The notes beneath the pieces were generated by a model. That model did not search any database. It was not told where the DNA came from and saw only the letters and a list, made by a program, of their open reading frames with translations. A stretch of 64,000 nucleotides of DNA from an uncultured Lachnospiraceae bacterium (lineage in GTDB: Bacteria > Bacillota > Clostridia > Lachnospirales > Lachnospiraceae), in the NCBI GenBank assembly GCA_902774915.1, contig CACYKH010000010.1, positions 1-64,000 of the forward strand. The letters are read 5' to 3'. The first letter of the stretch is position 1; each line of letters starts with the position of its first letter. A program made the position numbers and the translations under genes. Positions 35,688 through 44,915 of this stretch are shown here, piece by piece.

Positions 35688-38600
35688 TTAAAATGACTTC
35701 TTAGTTATTTCTACTTCTTCACCCTGTTTTGCTTTTTCAGCCAAGACTCTCATCATCTCTGGACCCTTAAGCTCTGGGCGTGGAATATATCTTCTTTTAC
35801 CTGCGTAATCAGTAAATCTGCAGACAGCTTTATATGAGCAGTAAGCACATGCGTCTGTCTGCTTATGAGCAAACTGTATAGGAGCTTTATCAAACTCTCC
35901 TGCAAGTATTCTATCAGCCGACTGTTTCATTACCTGCGCACTATAATCACCAATGCCGCATAAATCCTCGGTTGGTATTTCTTTATTTGAAATGCCCTTA
36001 GGAACAAGTTCCTTATTGATGGCATTTATAAGATCCGTCTCATTTTCAGGATCAAGCTTTTTGTTCTTATCCAGATCAATCACAGGGTCAGATACAGTAT
36101 AGTAATACATACCCTCAGGAAGAACATCTCCCTCCTCATATCTGGCCTTTAGAATTTCTCTGACAATCTTTGTATATACAAGAAGCTGAATAGCTGTTCC
36201 CTGTTCTATCTCGGCAGGTTCAAATCCTTGAGAACCAGTCTTATAATCGATTACTCTGATATTAAGATTGCCCTCTTCCTTTGACAAATCCAGTCTATCT
36301 ATCTTACCCTTAAGAGTAACAGGAACCTCTGAACCATCAGGTCTGTTAGCAACAAACTCAGCAGTGAATTCCTGTTCAAATCTATCAGGAGTAAAACCGC
36401 CCGCCACAATCTGGGTTTTCAAAGTCTTGATAGTTCTCTCAGCAAGCTTTTTGAGATTGCGTTTTACTTCTTTTGTTTTTCCATCAAGCTCCTGATCAGC
36501 CATAGCTTCTTCCCAGGCTGTGTCCAGGTTCTTATCCATCAGTTCAACCAGTTTAATATCATCTATATCATTCCAGTTATTTTCATGTTCTGCGCGAACC
36601 TCTAAGAAGGATTTCTCAAGAGCACTGTGGATGATATTTCCAACGTCATAATATTCAAGTTTCTTTTCTGGTCTTTCATTAAGACCCAATATGTACTGCA
36701 GAAAATATTCATAAGGGCAGCTTGCATATTTTTCCAGCTTTGATACAGATAGTCTGAGGTCAATATTTCTCATTATCTCATCAGGAATTCTGTCTGCTTT
36801 GTTGCTGTACTCCAATCCCGGAAGAATTGTTTCCAGTTCCGGAATACCGTCTGCACCAACGAAACCAATATATTTCACTATGTTTCCAAGAGTATCAGAA
36901 TTAACTGCTCCGCTTCCCTGCTGATCTTCCAGACCATCTCTTATCCAGCTAATGAAATCCAGCTTATCACTGGCAGCAGTTCCAACAAGCTGCTCCGGTC
37001 TGCGATACTGATCATGAAAGTTTTCAAATAGTCTCTCCACTCTTCCCACAAGGAAGGATGGTTCTGCAGCTTCTCCATTCTCACCATTCGTGTGATAACT
37101 GATAGTCAGCTTATCTGCAGCCTTGGAGAAAATCTGATAGATCAGGAAGAGCTCATTTATACTCTGTTCCAGACCGTTTTCTGCCAGAGACTTGCCTTCA
37201 CCAATATCCTTCAGAATATCCGACAGCTTATCCTTATCCTTTTCGGATAGGATTTTTCCAGCACCTCTACGCACTGGAACCACACCGTCATTCATATTTA
37301 TAAAATGCACAACTTTAGCATCCACTATTCGAGATCTGTCCACGTCACATGCTCTTACCGAGTCAATTGTTGGAGGAATTACTCCCACAGAAATCTCGCT
37401 CACACCAGAAGCAAGTATCTCCGTAAAATCGTGCAGTGACATCACTTCTTCCCCTAAAAGATCCTCCGTCTCAAGTAGTATTTTATCCAAAAGCCCATAA
37501 AGGCTTCTCATAACTCTGGCATCTGTATGAAGTCCTTCTTTTTCGAGAATCTCCGCAGACTCTTCCATAGAGGACTCAAATCCAAGACTTTCCATAATGG
37601 ATCTGAGAGCTGTGATAATATTTTTAACCTTTTCCGCCTTCTTATTAATACTTAGAAGCGGACTCAGGGAATCGAGAATCTGACATCTTACTGCATCCAT
37701 TCTCTCACAGCGTTCTGTCTCTTCCTGAGTAATGTTCTTTCCATAAGGACGTATTTTCTTCTCCCACAGGGAAATGCCTCTTATCCCAGTTCTCAGCGCA
37801 AAGTTTTCCAGCTCATCCAGGGCGTGCTTATCCTCTATGTTAAGAACTCCAGTCTTAGCATATGTAAATAAACTATTATGATCAAAATCCAGATCTATTA
37901 TTTCAAGGCTTCTGATCAAAGCCTCAGTATACGGATTCTTCCTCAGCATTCTGCTGTAATCAGAAAACAGAGGAATATCATACTCTTCAAATATCCTGCT
38001 TCCGTATCTGTCGAACCCTTCCACATCTCCTGTTACAACAACAATATCCCTGTATCTCAGGCCCGACTTAACCTCACGTCTTATAGCCTGCGCAACAAGT
38101 TTTATCTCGTCCTCAAGACTGTCAGTGTGATAAATGGAAATGCTATCATCCACTTCGCCCTTATATTCCTGAACCGGATAACGGAAAATGTTCTCTGAAA
38201 GATGACGAAGTGCCTCGCTTCCACCCGAAATACGATTGCATGTAGTTATAACAGGTTCCGTCATCATAACCTTCTGAAGAGCTTTAAGGCAGGCGGCACT
38301 TTGATGAAACAGCTCATGTTCCTGCAGCTTGTCTCTCATTTTTAGCGAAGCCTGGTCTAAACAAATTCCAAAGGTCATAGCCTCTGTTCTTTTTGCAAGC
38401 TCACCAATAACCGCCAGCTGATCTGGAGTATAACCTCTATATTCATCAAAGAAGAAAACCGTTCCATCAACAGTCTTAACCGTTCTATCTCCTTTAAGAA
38501 GTCTTACAAGAAGCTTCAGTCTTTCTTCTGAAATAGTTATTCCAGTTTCAGAAGGATCTATATCCAGGGTAGTACTCTTTTCAGAAAGCACCTGAACAAA

Positions 38601-39116
38601 ACCTCTGTAAATCTTGGAAACATCTCTCAGCTTAGCCAGAAGACCATCATTGCCGGATGGCATTTTGCGAATGCATTCATCCAGATCATCTGGAGTAACA
38701 TTATACTGAATCATTTCCGATATAAGAGATTTTACTTCACGCGTAAAACCTGTATGGTCCACACTGCCACCATATACATCCAGATCATTCTTGATTCTTC
38801 CAGAAACTACTCTGACCAGCATATTCTTTTCATACTCTTCCAGAACTGTAGTCTCTCTTACTCCCAGCTCTTCAAAAATACGATATGCCAGACGATTAAA
38901 ACCCAGGATATCAATATTCATAAAACCTGGGCGACCATACAATTTATCACTTAATTCTATTAACTTTTTCTCGTATGCATTTCCGGCCTGATCAGGAACA
39001 ATAACATAATAAAATTTATCCGGATTTTCATCCGCCTGCTTAAGAACTTCGCAGCAAAGATTATAGGTTTTTCCTGACATGGCTGGTCCTGCCAGCACGT
39101 TAAATTTTGCACTCAT
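35688..39116 (-). CDS. addB: AddB helicase-nuclease subunit
   Basis: 1,142 residues from the ATG at 39114-39116, chosen because homologues begin close to the P-loop (NVLAGPAMSGKT). An ATG at 39146 also has a plausible GGAG site, so the N-terminus could be ten residues longer. The C-terminal nuclease carries the iron-sulfur cysteines: YASCPYEYFLQY and CAYCSYKAVCRF, with VIDYKTGSQGF as catalytic block. First gene of addB-addA-queF-folC and further genes downstream, probably one long transcript. An extended -10 lies at about 39185-39190 on the minus strand. Confidence 0.95.
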   Translation of the reverse strand: MSAKFNVLAGPAMSGKTYNLCCEVLKQADENPDKFYYVIVPDQAGNAYEKKLIELSDKLYGRPGFMNIDILGFNRLAYRIFEELGVRETTVLEEYEKNMLVRVVSGRIKNDLDVYGGSVDHTGFTREVKSLISEMIQYNVTPDDLDECIRKMPSGNDGLLAKLRDVSKIYRGFVQVLSEKSTTLDIDPSETGITISEERLKLLVRLLKGDRTVKTVDGTVFFFDEYRGYTPDQLAVIGELAKRTEAMTFGICLDQASLKMRDKLQEHELFHQSAACLKALQKVMMTEPVITTCNRISGGSEALRHLSENIFRYPVQEYKGEVDDSISIYHTDSLEDEIKLVAQAIRREVKSGLRYRDIVVVTGDVEGFDRYGSRIFEEYDIPLFSDYSRMLRKNPYTEALIRSLEIIDLDFDHNSLFTYAKTGVLNIEDKHALDELENFALRTGIRGISLWEKKIRPYGKNITQEETERCERMDAVRCQILDSLSPLLSINKKAEKVKNIITALRSIMESLGFESSMEESAEILEKEGLHTDARVMRSLYGLLDKILLETEDLLGEEVMSLHDFTEILASGVSEISVGVIPPTIDSVRACDVDRSRIVDAKVVHFINMNDGVVPVRRGAGKILSEKDKDKLSDILKDIGEGKSLAENGLEQSINELFLIYQIFSKAADKLTISYHTNGENGEAAEPSFLVGRVERLFENFHDQYRRPEQLVGTAASDKLDFISWIRDGLEDQQGSGAVNSDTLGNIVKYIGFVGADGIPELETILPGLEYSNKADRIPDEIMRNIDLRLSVSKLEKYASCPYEYFLQYILGLNERPEKKLEYYDVGNIIHSALEKSFLEVRAEHENNWNDIDDIKLVELMDKNLDTAWEEAMADQELDGKTKEVKRNLKKLAERTIKTLKTQIVAGGFTPDRFEQEFTAEFVANRPDGSEVPVTLKGKIDRLDLSKEEGNLNIRVIDYKTGSQGFEPAEIEQGTAIQLLVYTKIVREILKARYEEGDVLPEGMYYYTVSDPVIDLDKNKKLDPENETDLINAINKELVPKGISNKEIPTEDLCGIGDYSAQVMKQSADRILAGEFDKAPIQFAHKQTDACAYCSYKAVCRFTDYAGKRRYIPRPELKGPEMMRVLAEKAKQGEEVEITKKSF

Positions 39117-39204
39117 ATCGTTTACCTTTTGACACCTAAATGACATACGGATTGCTCCATTGCTAAAGCAATTCTCGCAATCCTATTGTAACAAAAATCA
39201 CATC

Positions 39205-39233
39205 TTGTGTAATTAGAAAAATGTATTTATAAT
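39205..39233 (+). promoter_or_regulatory. Promoter of the phosphoribosyltransferase-like gene
   Basis: TTGTGT (39205-39210), 17-base spacing, TATAAT (39228-39233), about 35 bases before the start at 39268. On the opposite strand, TG-n-TACAAT near 39185-39190 probably drives addB, so the 120-base gap holds two back-to-back promoters. Confidence 0.65.
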
Positions 39234-39267
39234 AGATTTATGTTATTTATAAAAGAAGGGGGCTATT

Positions 39268-39906
39268 ATGCAGACTTTTAAAATTGATTCACCTTATAAT
39301 AATCTGATAAAGCTGAAGGTTTCACAGGGCCATTTCGCCACTATATCTTCACATATCAATCACTACATAGACCTTACAACACTTAAAGCCAGAGCTAGCG
39401 AAGCAAAGGCCGTTGCAAAGTCAATGAGTCATGATTATATAGCATCAACTATCGTAGATACTATTGTATGTCTTGATAATACAGATGTTATCGGCGCATA
39501 CCTGGCGGATGCACTCACAGAGTCAGGAATCATGTCAATGAACCAGCATGGAACAATGTATGTTGTTACACCTGAGATCAACTCACTTGGACAGCTTACA
39601 TTCAGAGATGATGTAGTTCCAATGATAAATAACAGACATGTACTTCTTCTTCTGCCAACTGCGACTACAGGTTATACAACAGAGAAGGTTATTGAATGTA
39701 TCAAGTATTACGGTGGAAGCATTGCTGGTATATCAGCTATCTTCTCAGCTGTAGATAATGTTCAGGGATATGATGTTCATTCAATCTTCCATATGAACGA
39801 TATAGAGGGATATGCATCCTACAATTCACATGAATGTCCATTCTGTAAAGCTGGAATGAAACTTGACGGACTTGTTTCAGCCGGTGGACTTTCACAGATT
39901 AAATAA
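39268..39906 (+). CDS. Phosphoribosyltransferase-like protein with degenerate PRPP loop
   Basis: 212 residues. The layout IVCLDNTDVIGAYLADAL, then a long strand region, then NRHVLLLLPTATTGYTTEKVIECI resembles type I phosphoribosyltransferases of the orotate group. The usual acidic pair of the PRPP motif (VVDDVxTTG) is replaced by LLPTATTG, so catalysis is doubtful. A CPFCKAG motif sits near the C-terminus, a possible metal site. AAGGGGG precedes the start. It stands alone, convergent with the large kinase-like gene. Function unknown. Confidence 0.65.
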   Translation: MQTFKIDSPYNNLIKLKVSQGHFATISSHINHYIDLTTLKARASEAKAVAKSMSHDYIASTIVDTIVCLDNTDVIGAYLADALTESGIMSMNQHGTMYVVTPEINSLGQLTFRDDVVPMINNRHVLLLLPTATTGYTTEKVIECIKYYGGSIAGISAIFSAVDNVQGYDVHSIFHMNDIEGYASYNSHECPFCKAGMKLDGLVSAGGLSQIK

Positions 39907-39930
39907 TAGAAATTAGAGCATAATAAAACC

Positions 39931-39967
39931 AAAACCGCCGCTTGTTTTAATCAAGCAGCGGTTTTTT
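39931..39967. terminator. Terminator between the PRTase-like and kinase-like genes
   Basis: AAAACCGCCGCTTG pairs with CAAGCAGCGGTTTT with one mismatch, followed by TTCTTTT. It can serve both converging genes. Confidence 0.85.
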
Positions 39968-39970
39968 CTT

Positions 39971-42900
39971 TTACTTCATAACATTTGCATTGATAATATT
40001 ATCTTTGCCTTTCTCCAGTTTTTTATCATTTTTCTTTTCGTTTTCTGGCTTTTTCATTTCTTTAGCAACATTCTTAATAAACTTATTAAACAGCCCCTGT
40101 CCATTTCTTTCTCTGGCAGATGCAATAAGCTCTTCTTTAGGAGTCTCCTCCATCATTTTTCTGAAGCTGCTGGAGGATGTTATTTCGTTTACCCCTTTAT
40201 TAAACTCTGATACAACCATTGCATTTACTATTTTGTTGCCAGATTTTAATTTCTGAACACTGTTTGCAATAGTATTGAAGTATATTACAGAAGCAAGTTC
40301 TAACTTTACTTCTCTATCCGATAAATCAGGATTATTCAAATGCGACTGATATTTACTAATTCTTCCATAAATTTCTGTCTCGGGATTTGCTATAACATCT
40401 CTGATCATCTGATTAGTCTTAACAACAGAGTATAACTTATTTGCTGTATCCTGTGCATAGCGTGCCGCTGCTATACGATTTTTTGGAATTGTTCCAGGAT
40501 TTTCAGGATCTATACCTCGAGATTCCAATTCATCATATTTATACTGAGTATATATGATTGATTTTTCATTAACATCAGTGAGTCTTTCCATCAGACTATT
40601 CATATCATCTGCTGTTAACGAACCACCATTTCTCAGCTTTCTATCCAGTTCATTAACCCTGTTCTTCAAGGTATTAGTACTACCAAGCAGATCTGTATAT
40701 TGATCGCCACCATAGAACCAGCTATATGAACTCTTAACTTCATCATACATGTATTTTGTATACTCTTTCAACTGATCTATGATTTCTCTATCATTTTTGC
40801 CTCTATTTGGCTGCTGATCATTAAAGGAAAGAAGCCTTCTATTATTAATCTCATTCTCAGCAGATTCTTCAAGCTGTTCAGTTTCAGTATTCTCTTTAGC
40901 CACGTCACTGAAGTCTTCTATTTCTGTTGCAAGAGCTTTACGCTTAGTTTTGTCAACATTTGCCTCAATATTATTATCATTAATGATATTGTTATTCATT
41001 CCAACCAGTAACATAGGAAGCATAACATCATATGAACTGATTACTCTATTAAAGAAGTTTGTTTTATCAAAATCAGCTGGATCAGCGGCAAGATCTGAAA
41101 TCTTATAATTCGTCCATTCATTATCCTTTACAACGCTTATTGACTTATCTTTAATCTTATCGAAAACCTGATAAAATCTGTCTTTTGCAGCATCGATTTC
41201 ACCCTGAGATAATCCCTGTCCTTCAAGAGTATGAGTAAGCGCATCTGGATCCATATGGGTTATACGATAAGCCATGGATTCTGAGATCACCTTTATATTT
41301 TCAATAGGTATACTATTTAAGATCGGCTCATCAGGATCAATCTTAGCTTTACCAAAGGAGTTATCATTATCTATTCCCATTATACGTATGCACTTTGGTG
41401 GATTATCATTATTAAATTCACAAAGGAAATTATTCTCATTTCTATCTACATTTCCACATATGAAATCCAATATCTGCATATCAGCAATATCTTTAAGAAC
41501 CATAGTATTGTCGAATGCAGCCGAAGTAATAGTCGCCTCAGGTTCTCCCGGCTTTATAGACTCAATATTCTTTCCAGGCGCTTCCTCCATAAAAATACCA
41601 TCATGTATTTTATTACCAATCTGAACCTGCATAGTTGAAGATTTAGCAATTATATCTCCTGCACCTAACAGTTCACTTACTTTCGAGAAAGCAACATTTC
41701 TAGTATCAATTCTTCCATTTTTGTCAGCGTTTATTCCCGCATTACCATAAGAAGCAGACACCTTGTTGTATGTCTGCTGAACATTGTTAAGGAAGTTTGC
41801 ATACATCTGCTGGAATTCCTGATTATTTTCAAACTGCCGAGCCTGCGCAGCCGTAAGACCTATTTTCTTTAAATCATAATGATTTACATTATATGAATTA
41901 AAAATATCGCCTAAGTCCTGTTTAATATAATTATGAGTCTGTCGAAGAATGTTTGCCCACTCTGGATGATTTCCTTTAGAGACCTTTTCAATCTCATCAT
42001 TAACCATTTTTCTAACCTGATTTTGTACATTCACGGTAGTAGCAAAAGTAAAATAACCAGGAACAGATTTGCCATCCAGGTTCGTATAAGCTATAGGCAC
42101 TCGACTACTTGAATAATTACCCACCGAACCCAATACCTGTTCAGGATTAATCCTCACCTTAATATTATCCGGATTATCAACACCAAGTCTATCAATATTA
42201 GGATCGATTGTTGCAATACCCGTTCCAATTATATTTGCCTCAACGAATACAAGTGGTTGTTTTTCAGGTTTTGGCTGAGGTTCAATACCATATACTACTT
42301 GCTTTAATTGTGCATCTTTCTGAGCTAATCTTTCATCCCTTCCTTTTACAATCATTGCATCTGCAATAGCCGGCCTCATACCTCTAAGTGTATCAAATTG
42401 ATTATTACGATGTTCAGAAAGGGATTCAAGTGTGTACTTATCCCAATGATTCTCCTTAACAACTCGTAAAAAACCATTATCAATCTTACCTTCTGGAACA
42501 TTATTCTTTTCATAATGATCTTTACCAGCATTTATAGCATTCTGAAGAATTTTAGTTCTTTCCCAGGCAGCTGTAATCTGTTCTTTTGAAAGGCCATATC
42601 CTCTTAACGTTGCAGTAAGAGTCTCCTCAGAAAGAGCAAGGATTTTTGTTGCCATCTCTTCGCCGATAACACCCATTTCCGCTGGAGTAACAAATTTATT
42701 ACCTATATTGTCCATAGGATTATTTGCAGGATAATCCGGGCCAAAGGCCATATCATTATCAATACCCGTAATGCCCACAAGCTTTAACTTGCCATCAATT
42801 TCTTCAAAGCGCATTCGAATATTGCCCTTATGTCTGTCTATATTTCCACAAATATAATCTATAGCCTGAAGAGATGCTATATCACCAAATACTCTATAAT

Positions 42901-44140
42901 TATCATAGACATCCGGGCCAGCATTAATCATCGGATTTTCAGGACTAAAATCATATGCATCCCACTTATCCGCTTTTTCCATAAAGGTACCAGAAGTAGG
43001 TACTCCATTTACCATAACTATAACTGGCTCAGACTTTGCTATTATTTTTTTATCAGTCAATAGACCGGCAACCGCAGACATAGCCGCATTTCTCTTATCT
43101 ATATTCGAACCATCTTCAATTCCTAACCAGGAATCATTGCCGCCTTTTGAAATGAAACATTTATATTCTTGAATAAGCGGTTTTAGTTCTCCACCTATTT
43201 CAGAGCAAAATCTTACAAAATCAGGATTGTTTTTGTACTGCGAAACAGTTGGGGGTGGAAGTAGACGATTTAGAGTATCTGCATATCCTTCCTTAGCTGC
43301 ATTCAGAATCTCCTGAGCATCACGATCTTCAATCAATTCATCAAGCTCATACCCCGCTTTGTCCGCAGGAGCTTCAGCATAGTTATATGTATATTCTGTT
43401 AAAGTTTCTAATTTTAAACGATTCGCATTGTTTTCCAGACTAGTTATCAATCCAGCCAAATCTGGATATTTTGTTCTATATTTATCATATAACTTTTTAA
43501 ATTTGGCTTCAGAATTAAGAGTCTGTGTTTTTGTAAAAAATCCATCTCGCTTTCCATTTGGACCCTGAATTGAAATAGGAATTCTTTCACTTAAAGCGCC
43601 GCTGGCACTTGATAATTGGGCATCACCAACATCAACAGTTATGGTTCTACCAAGTTCTATGATCTTATCAAGAGTTAATGGATTTTTCTCATCAATAATA
43701 TATGATTCGAGGGCGGCATGGTCTGCCTGAAGAAGTGAACTAAGGTCTTTTGCTATCCCCTTCATCTGAAGAGCTATACCTTCATTGTTAGGAGATGCCA
43801 TTATATCCTGACAAGCATTTATTACACTTGCATATGTGTTTTTTAAAGCATCCAAACTAAGACTATCTACCATAGGATAACCATTTTCTCCCTTGGTATA
43901 GAAATAGTCTGACATTTCATTTAACTCGTCCAGGCTGATCTTGAACATTTGATATCTGGCCAGATCATCCTCGGTTACAAGAGTTTTATTTAATTTTTCA
44001 CATATTCTTTTATAATTACTTCTAAGTTCTGAAATACTACTAACTGCAGTTTTCTTTTCAGGCTGAACTTGTTTTTCTTCATTCTGAACAATATTTTCAT
44101 CTTCTTGAGCAAAAATTTCATCTTCATTATATTCTTTCAT
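39971..44140 (-). CDS. Giant protein with two tandem PI4K/AFK-like kinase domains
   Basis: 1,389 residues from the ATG at 44138-44140, supported by AGGAGGG nine bases upstream. No signal peptide or membrane segment. Two homologous halves are visible. The first has IIAKS (about 366-370), FMEKA, DYICGNIDRHKGN (D435, N440) and GIDNDMAFG (D461). The second has IIAKS (about 831), FMEEA, DFICGNVDRNENN (D899, N904) and GIDNDNSFG (D924). The order Lys, DR-x-x-x-N, IDN resembles type II phosphatidylinositol 4-kinases (NTDRGNDNW and AIDNGLAFP) and actin-fragmin kinases. A helical, Asn/Lys-rich C-terminal region (about 1,110-1,389) ends in a Lys-rich tail. Substrate unknown; it could phosphorylate protein or lipid, or the second domain could be inactive. 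It is a single-gene unit. Confidence 0.75.
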   Translation of the reverse strand: MKEYNEDEIFAQEDENIVQNEEKQVQPEKKTAVSSISELRSNYKRICEKLNKTLVTEDDLARYQMFKISLDELNEMSDYFYTKGENGYPMVDSLSLDALKNTYASVINACQDIMASPNNEGIALQMKGIAKDLSSLLQADHAALESYIIDEKNPLTLDKIIELGRTITVDVGDAQLSSASGALSERIPISIQGPNGKRDGFFTKTQTLNSEAKFKKLYDKYRTKYPDLAGLITSLENNANRLKLETLTEYTYNYAEAPADKAGYELDELIEDRDAQEILNAAKEGYADTLNRLLPPPTVSQYKNNPDFVRFCSEIGGELKPLIQEYKCFISKGGNDSWLGIEDGSNIDKRNAAMSAVAGLLTDKKIIAKSEPVIVMVNGVPTSGTFMEKADKWDAYDFSPENPMINAGPDVYDNYRVFGDIASLQAIDYICGNIDRHKGNIRMRFEEIDGKLKLVGITGIDNDMAFGPDYPANNPMDNIGNKFVTPAEMGVIGEEMATKILALSEETLTATLRGYGLSKEQITAAWERTKILQNAINAGKDHYEKNNVPEGKIDNGFLRVVKENHWDKYTLESLSEHRNNQFDTLRGMRPAIADAMIVKGRDERLAQKDAQLKQVVYGIEPQPKPEKQPLVFVEANIIGTGIATIDPNIDRLGVDNPDNIKVRINPEQVLGSVGNYSSSRVPIAYTNLDGKSVPGYFTFATTVNVQNQVRKMVNDEIEKVSKGNHPEWANILRQTHNYIKQDLGDIFNSYNVNHYDLKKIGLTAAQARQFENNQEFQQMYANFLNNVQQTYNKVSASYGNAGINADKNGRIDTRNVAFSKVSELLGAGDIIAKSSTMQVQIGNKIHDGIFMEEAPGKNIESIKPGEPEATITSAAFDNTMVLKDIADMQILDFICGNVDRNENNFLCEFNNDNPPKCIRIMGIDNDNSFGKAKIDPDEPILNSIPIENIKVISESMAYRITHMDPDALTHTLEGQGLSQGEIDAAKDRFYQVFDKIKDKSISVVKDNEWTNYKISDLAADPADFDKTNFFNRVISSYDVMLPMLLVGMNNNIINDNNIEANVDKTKRKALATEIEDFSDVAKENTETEQLEESAENEINNRRLLSFNDQQPNRGKNDREIIDQLKEYTKYMYDEVKSSYSWFYGGDQYTDLLGSTNTLKNRVNELDRKLRNGGSLTADDMNSLMERLTDVNEKSIIYTQYKYDELESRGIDPENPGTIPKNRIAAARYAQDTANKLYSVVKTNQMIRDVIANPETEIYGRISKYQSHLNNPDLSDREVKLELASVIYFNTIANSVQKLKSGNKIVNAMVVSEFNKGVNEITSSSSFRKMMEETPKEELIASARERNGQGLFNKFIKNVAKEMKKPENEKKNDKKLEKGKDNIINANVMK

Positions 44141-44240
44141 AAAAAATGCCCTCCTATCATCACTTCTGATGTTACTATAACACCAAAAGGATAACAAAAG
44201 GGCAACAAATTTGTTGTTTTATTGTGTTTTTAAAGAATCC

Positions 44241-44888
44241 TTACTTCTGAAGTTTTTTCAAATCACTCTTTTCAAGAAGAACCAGAAGCTCATCATTTTC
44301 TTCAAGTGGTCTGGACGGGTCAACAAAGGCATGCATTCCATCTTCATCCTTTATAGCAACTACATTCGCATGATATGCTTTACGAAGGTTTAATTCTATA
44401 AGAGTCTTACCAACCCATTCCTTCTTTGGATGCATTTCAATCATTCCCAGATTTTTATCTATATCGAAGTAGTCCATAAAGCTGTCAGACATAAGCGTTC
44501 TGGCCACACGTTTACCAGTTTCTTCCTCAGGGAATATAACCTTGTCAGCTCCGACCTTCTCAAGAATCTGTCCCATTCTCTCATCAGATGCCTTTGCAAG
44601 AACAAAAGGAACTCCAACTTCTTTTGCAGCCATAACAGACATTATGCTGGCTGTAAGGTCAGAACCCATGGCAACAACAACCACTTCCATATTTTCTATA
44701 CCTGTTCCAGCTATGGATTCAATGTTCTTAAGATCTGCCTCGATAGCATATGTAACCTTATCTGAAATCTTGGCCAGCACATTTGGATCGGCATCTACTA
44801 CCATTACATCCGCTCCCATTTCTGCAAGTGAAAGTGCTGTTTTCTTTCCAAAACGTCCCATACCCAGAACTGCTATTTGTTTACTCAT
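44241..44888 (-). CDS. ktrA: KtrA-like potassium uptake regulatory subunit
   Basis: 215 residues from the ATG at 44886-44888 (GGAGG five bases upstream). One RCK unit: TrkA-N Rossmann domain with AVLGMGRFGKKTA and the acidic strand end VVDAD, then a TrkA-C domain (from about 135). This is the size and layout of KtrA/KtrC, the ring-forming cytosolic gate of KtrB channels, binding ATP/ADP or NADH. It lies just downstream of a TrkH/KtrB-type channel gene. Confidence 0.9.
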   Translation of the reverse strand: MSKQIAVLGMGRFGKKTALSLAEMGADVMVVDADPNVLAKISDKVTYAIEADLKNIESIAGTGIENMEVVVVAMGSDLTASIMSVMAAKEVGVPFVLAKASDERMGQILEKVGADKVIFPEEETGKRVARTLMSDSFMDYFDIDKNLGMIEMHPKKEWVGKTLIELNLRKAYHANVVAIKDEDGMHAFVDPSRPLEENDELLVLLEKSDLKKLQK

Positions 44889-44915
44889 GTTAACCTCCAT
44901 AAAGACTCTTCACTA

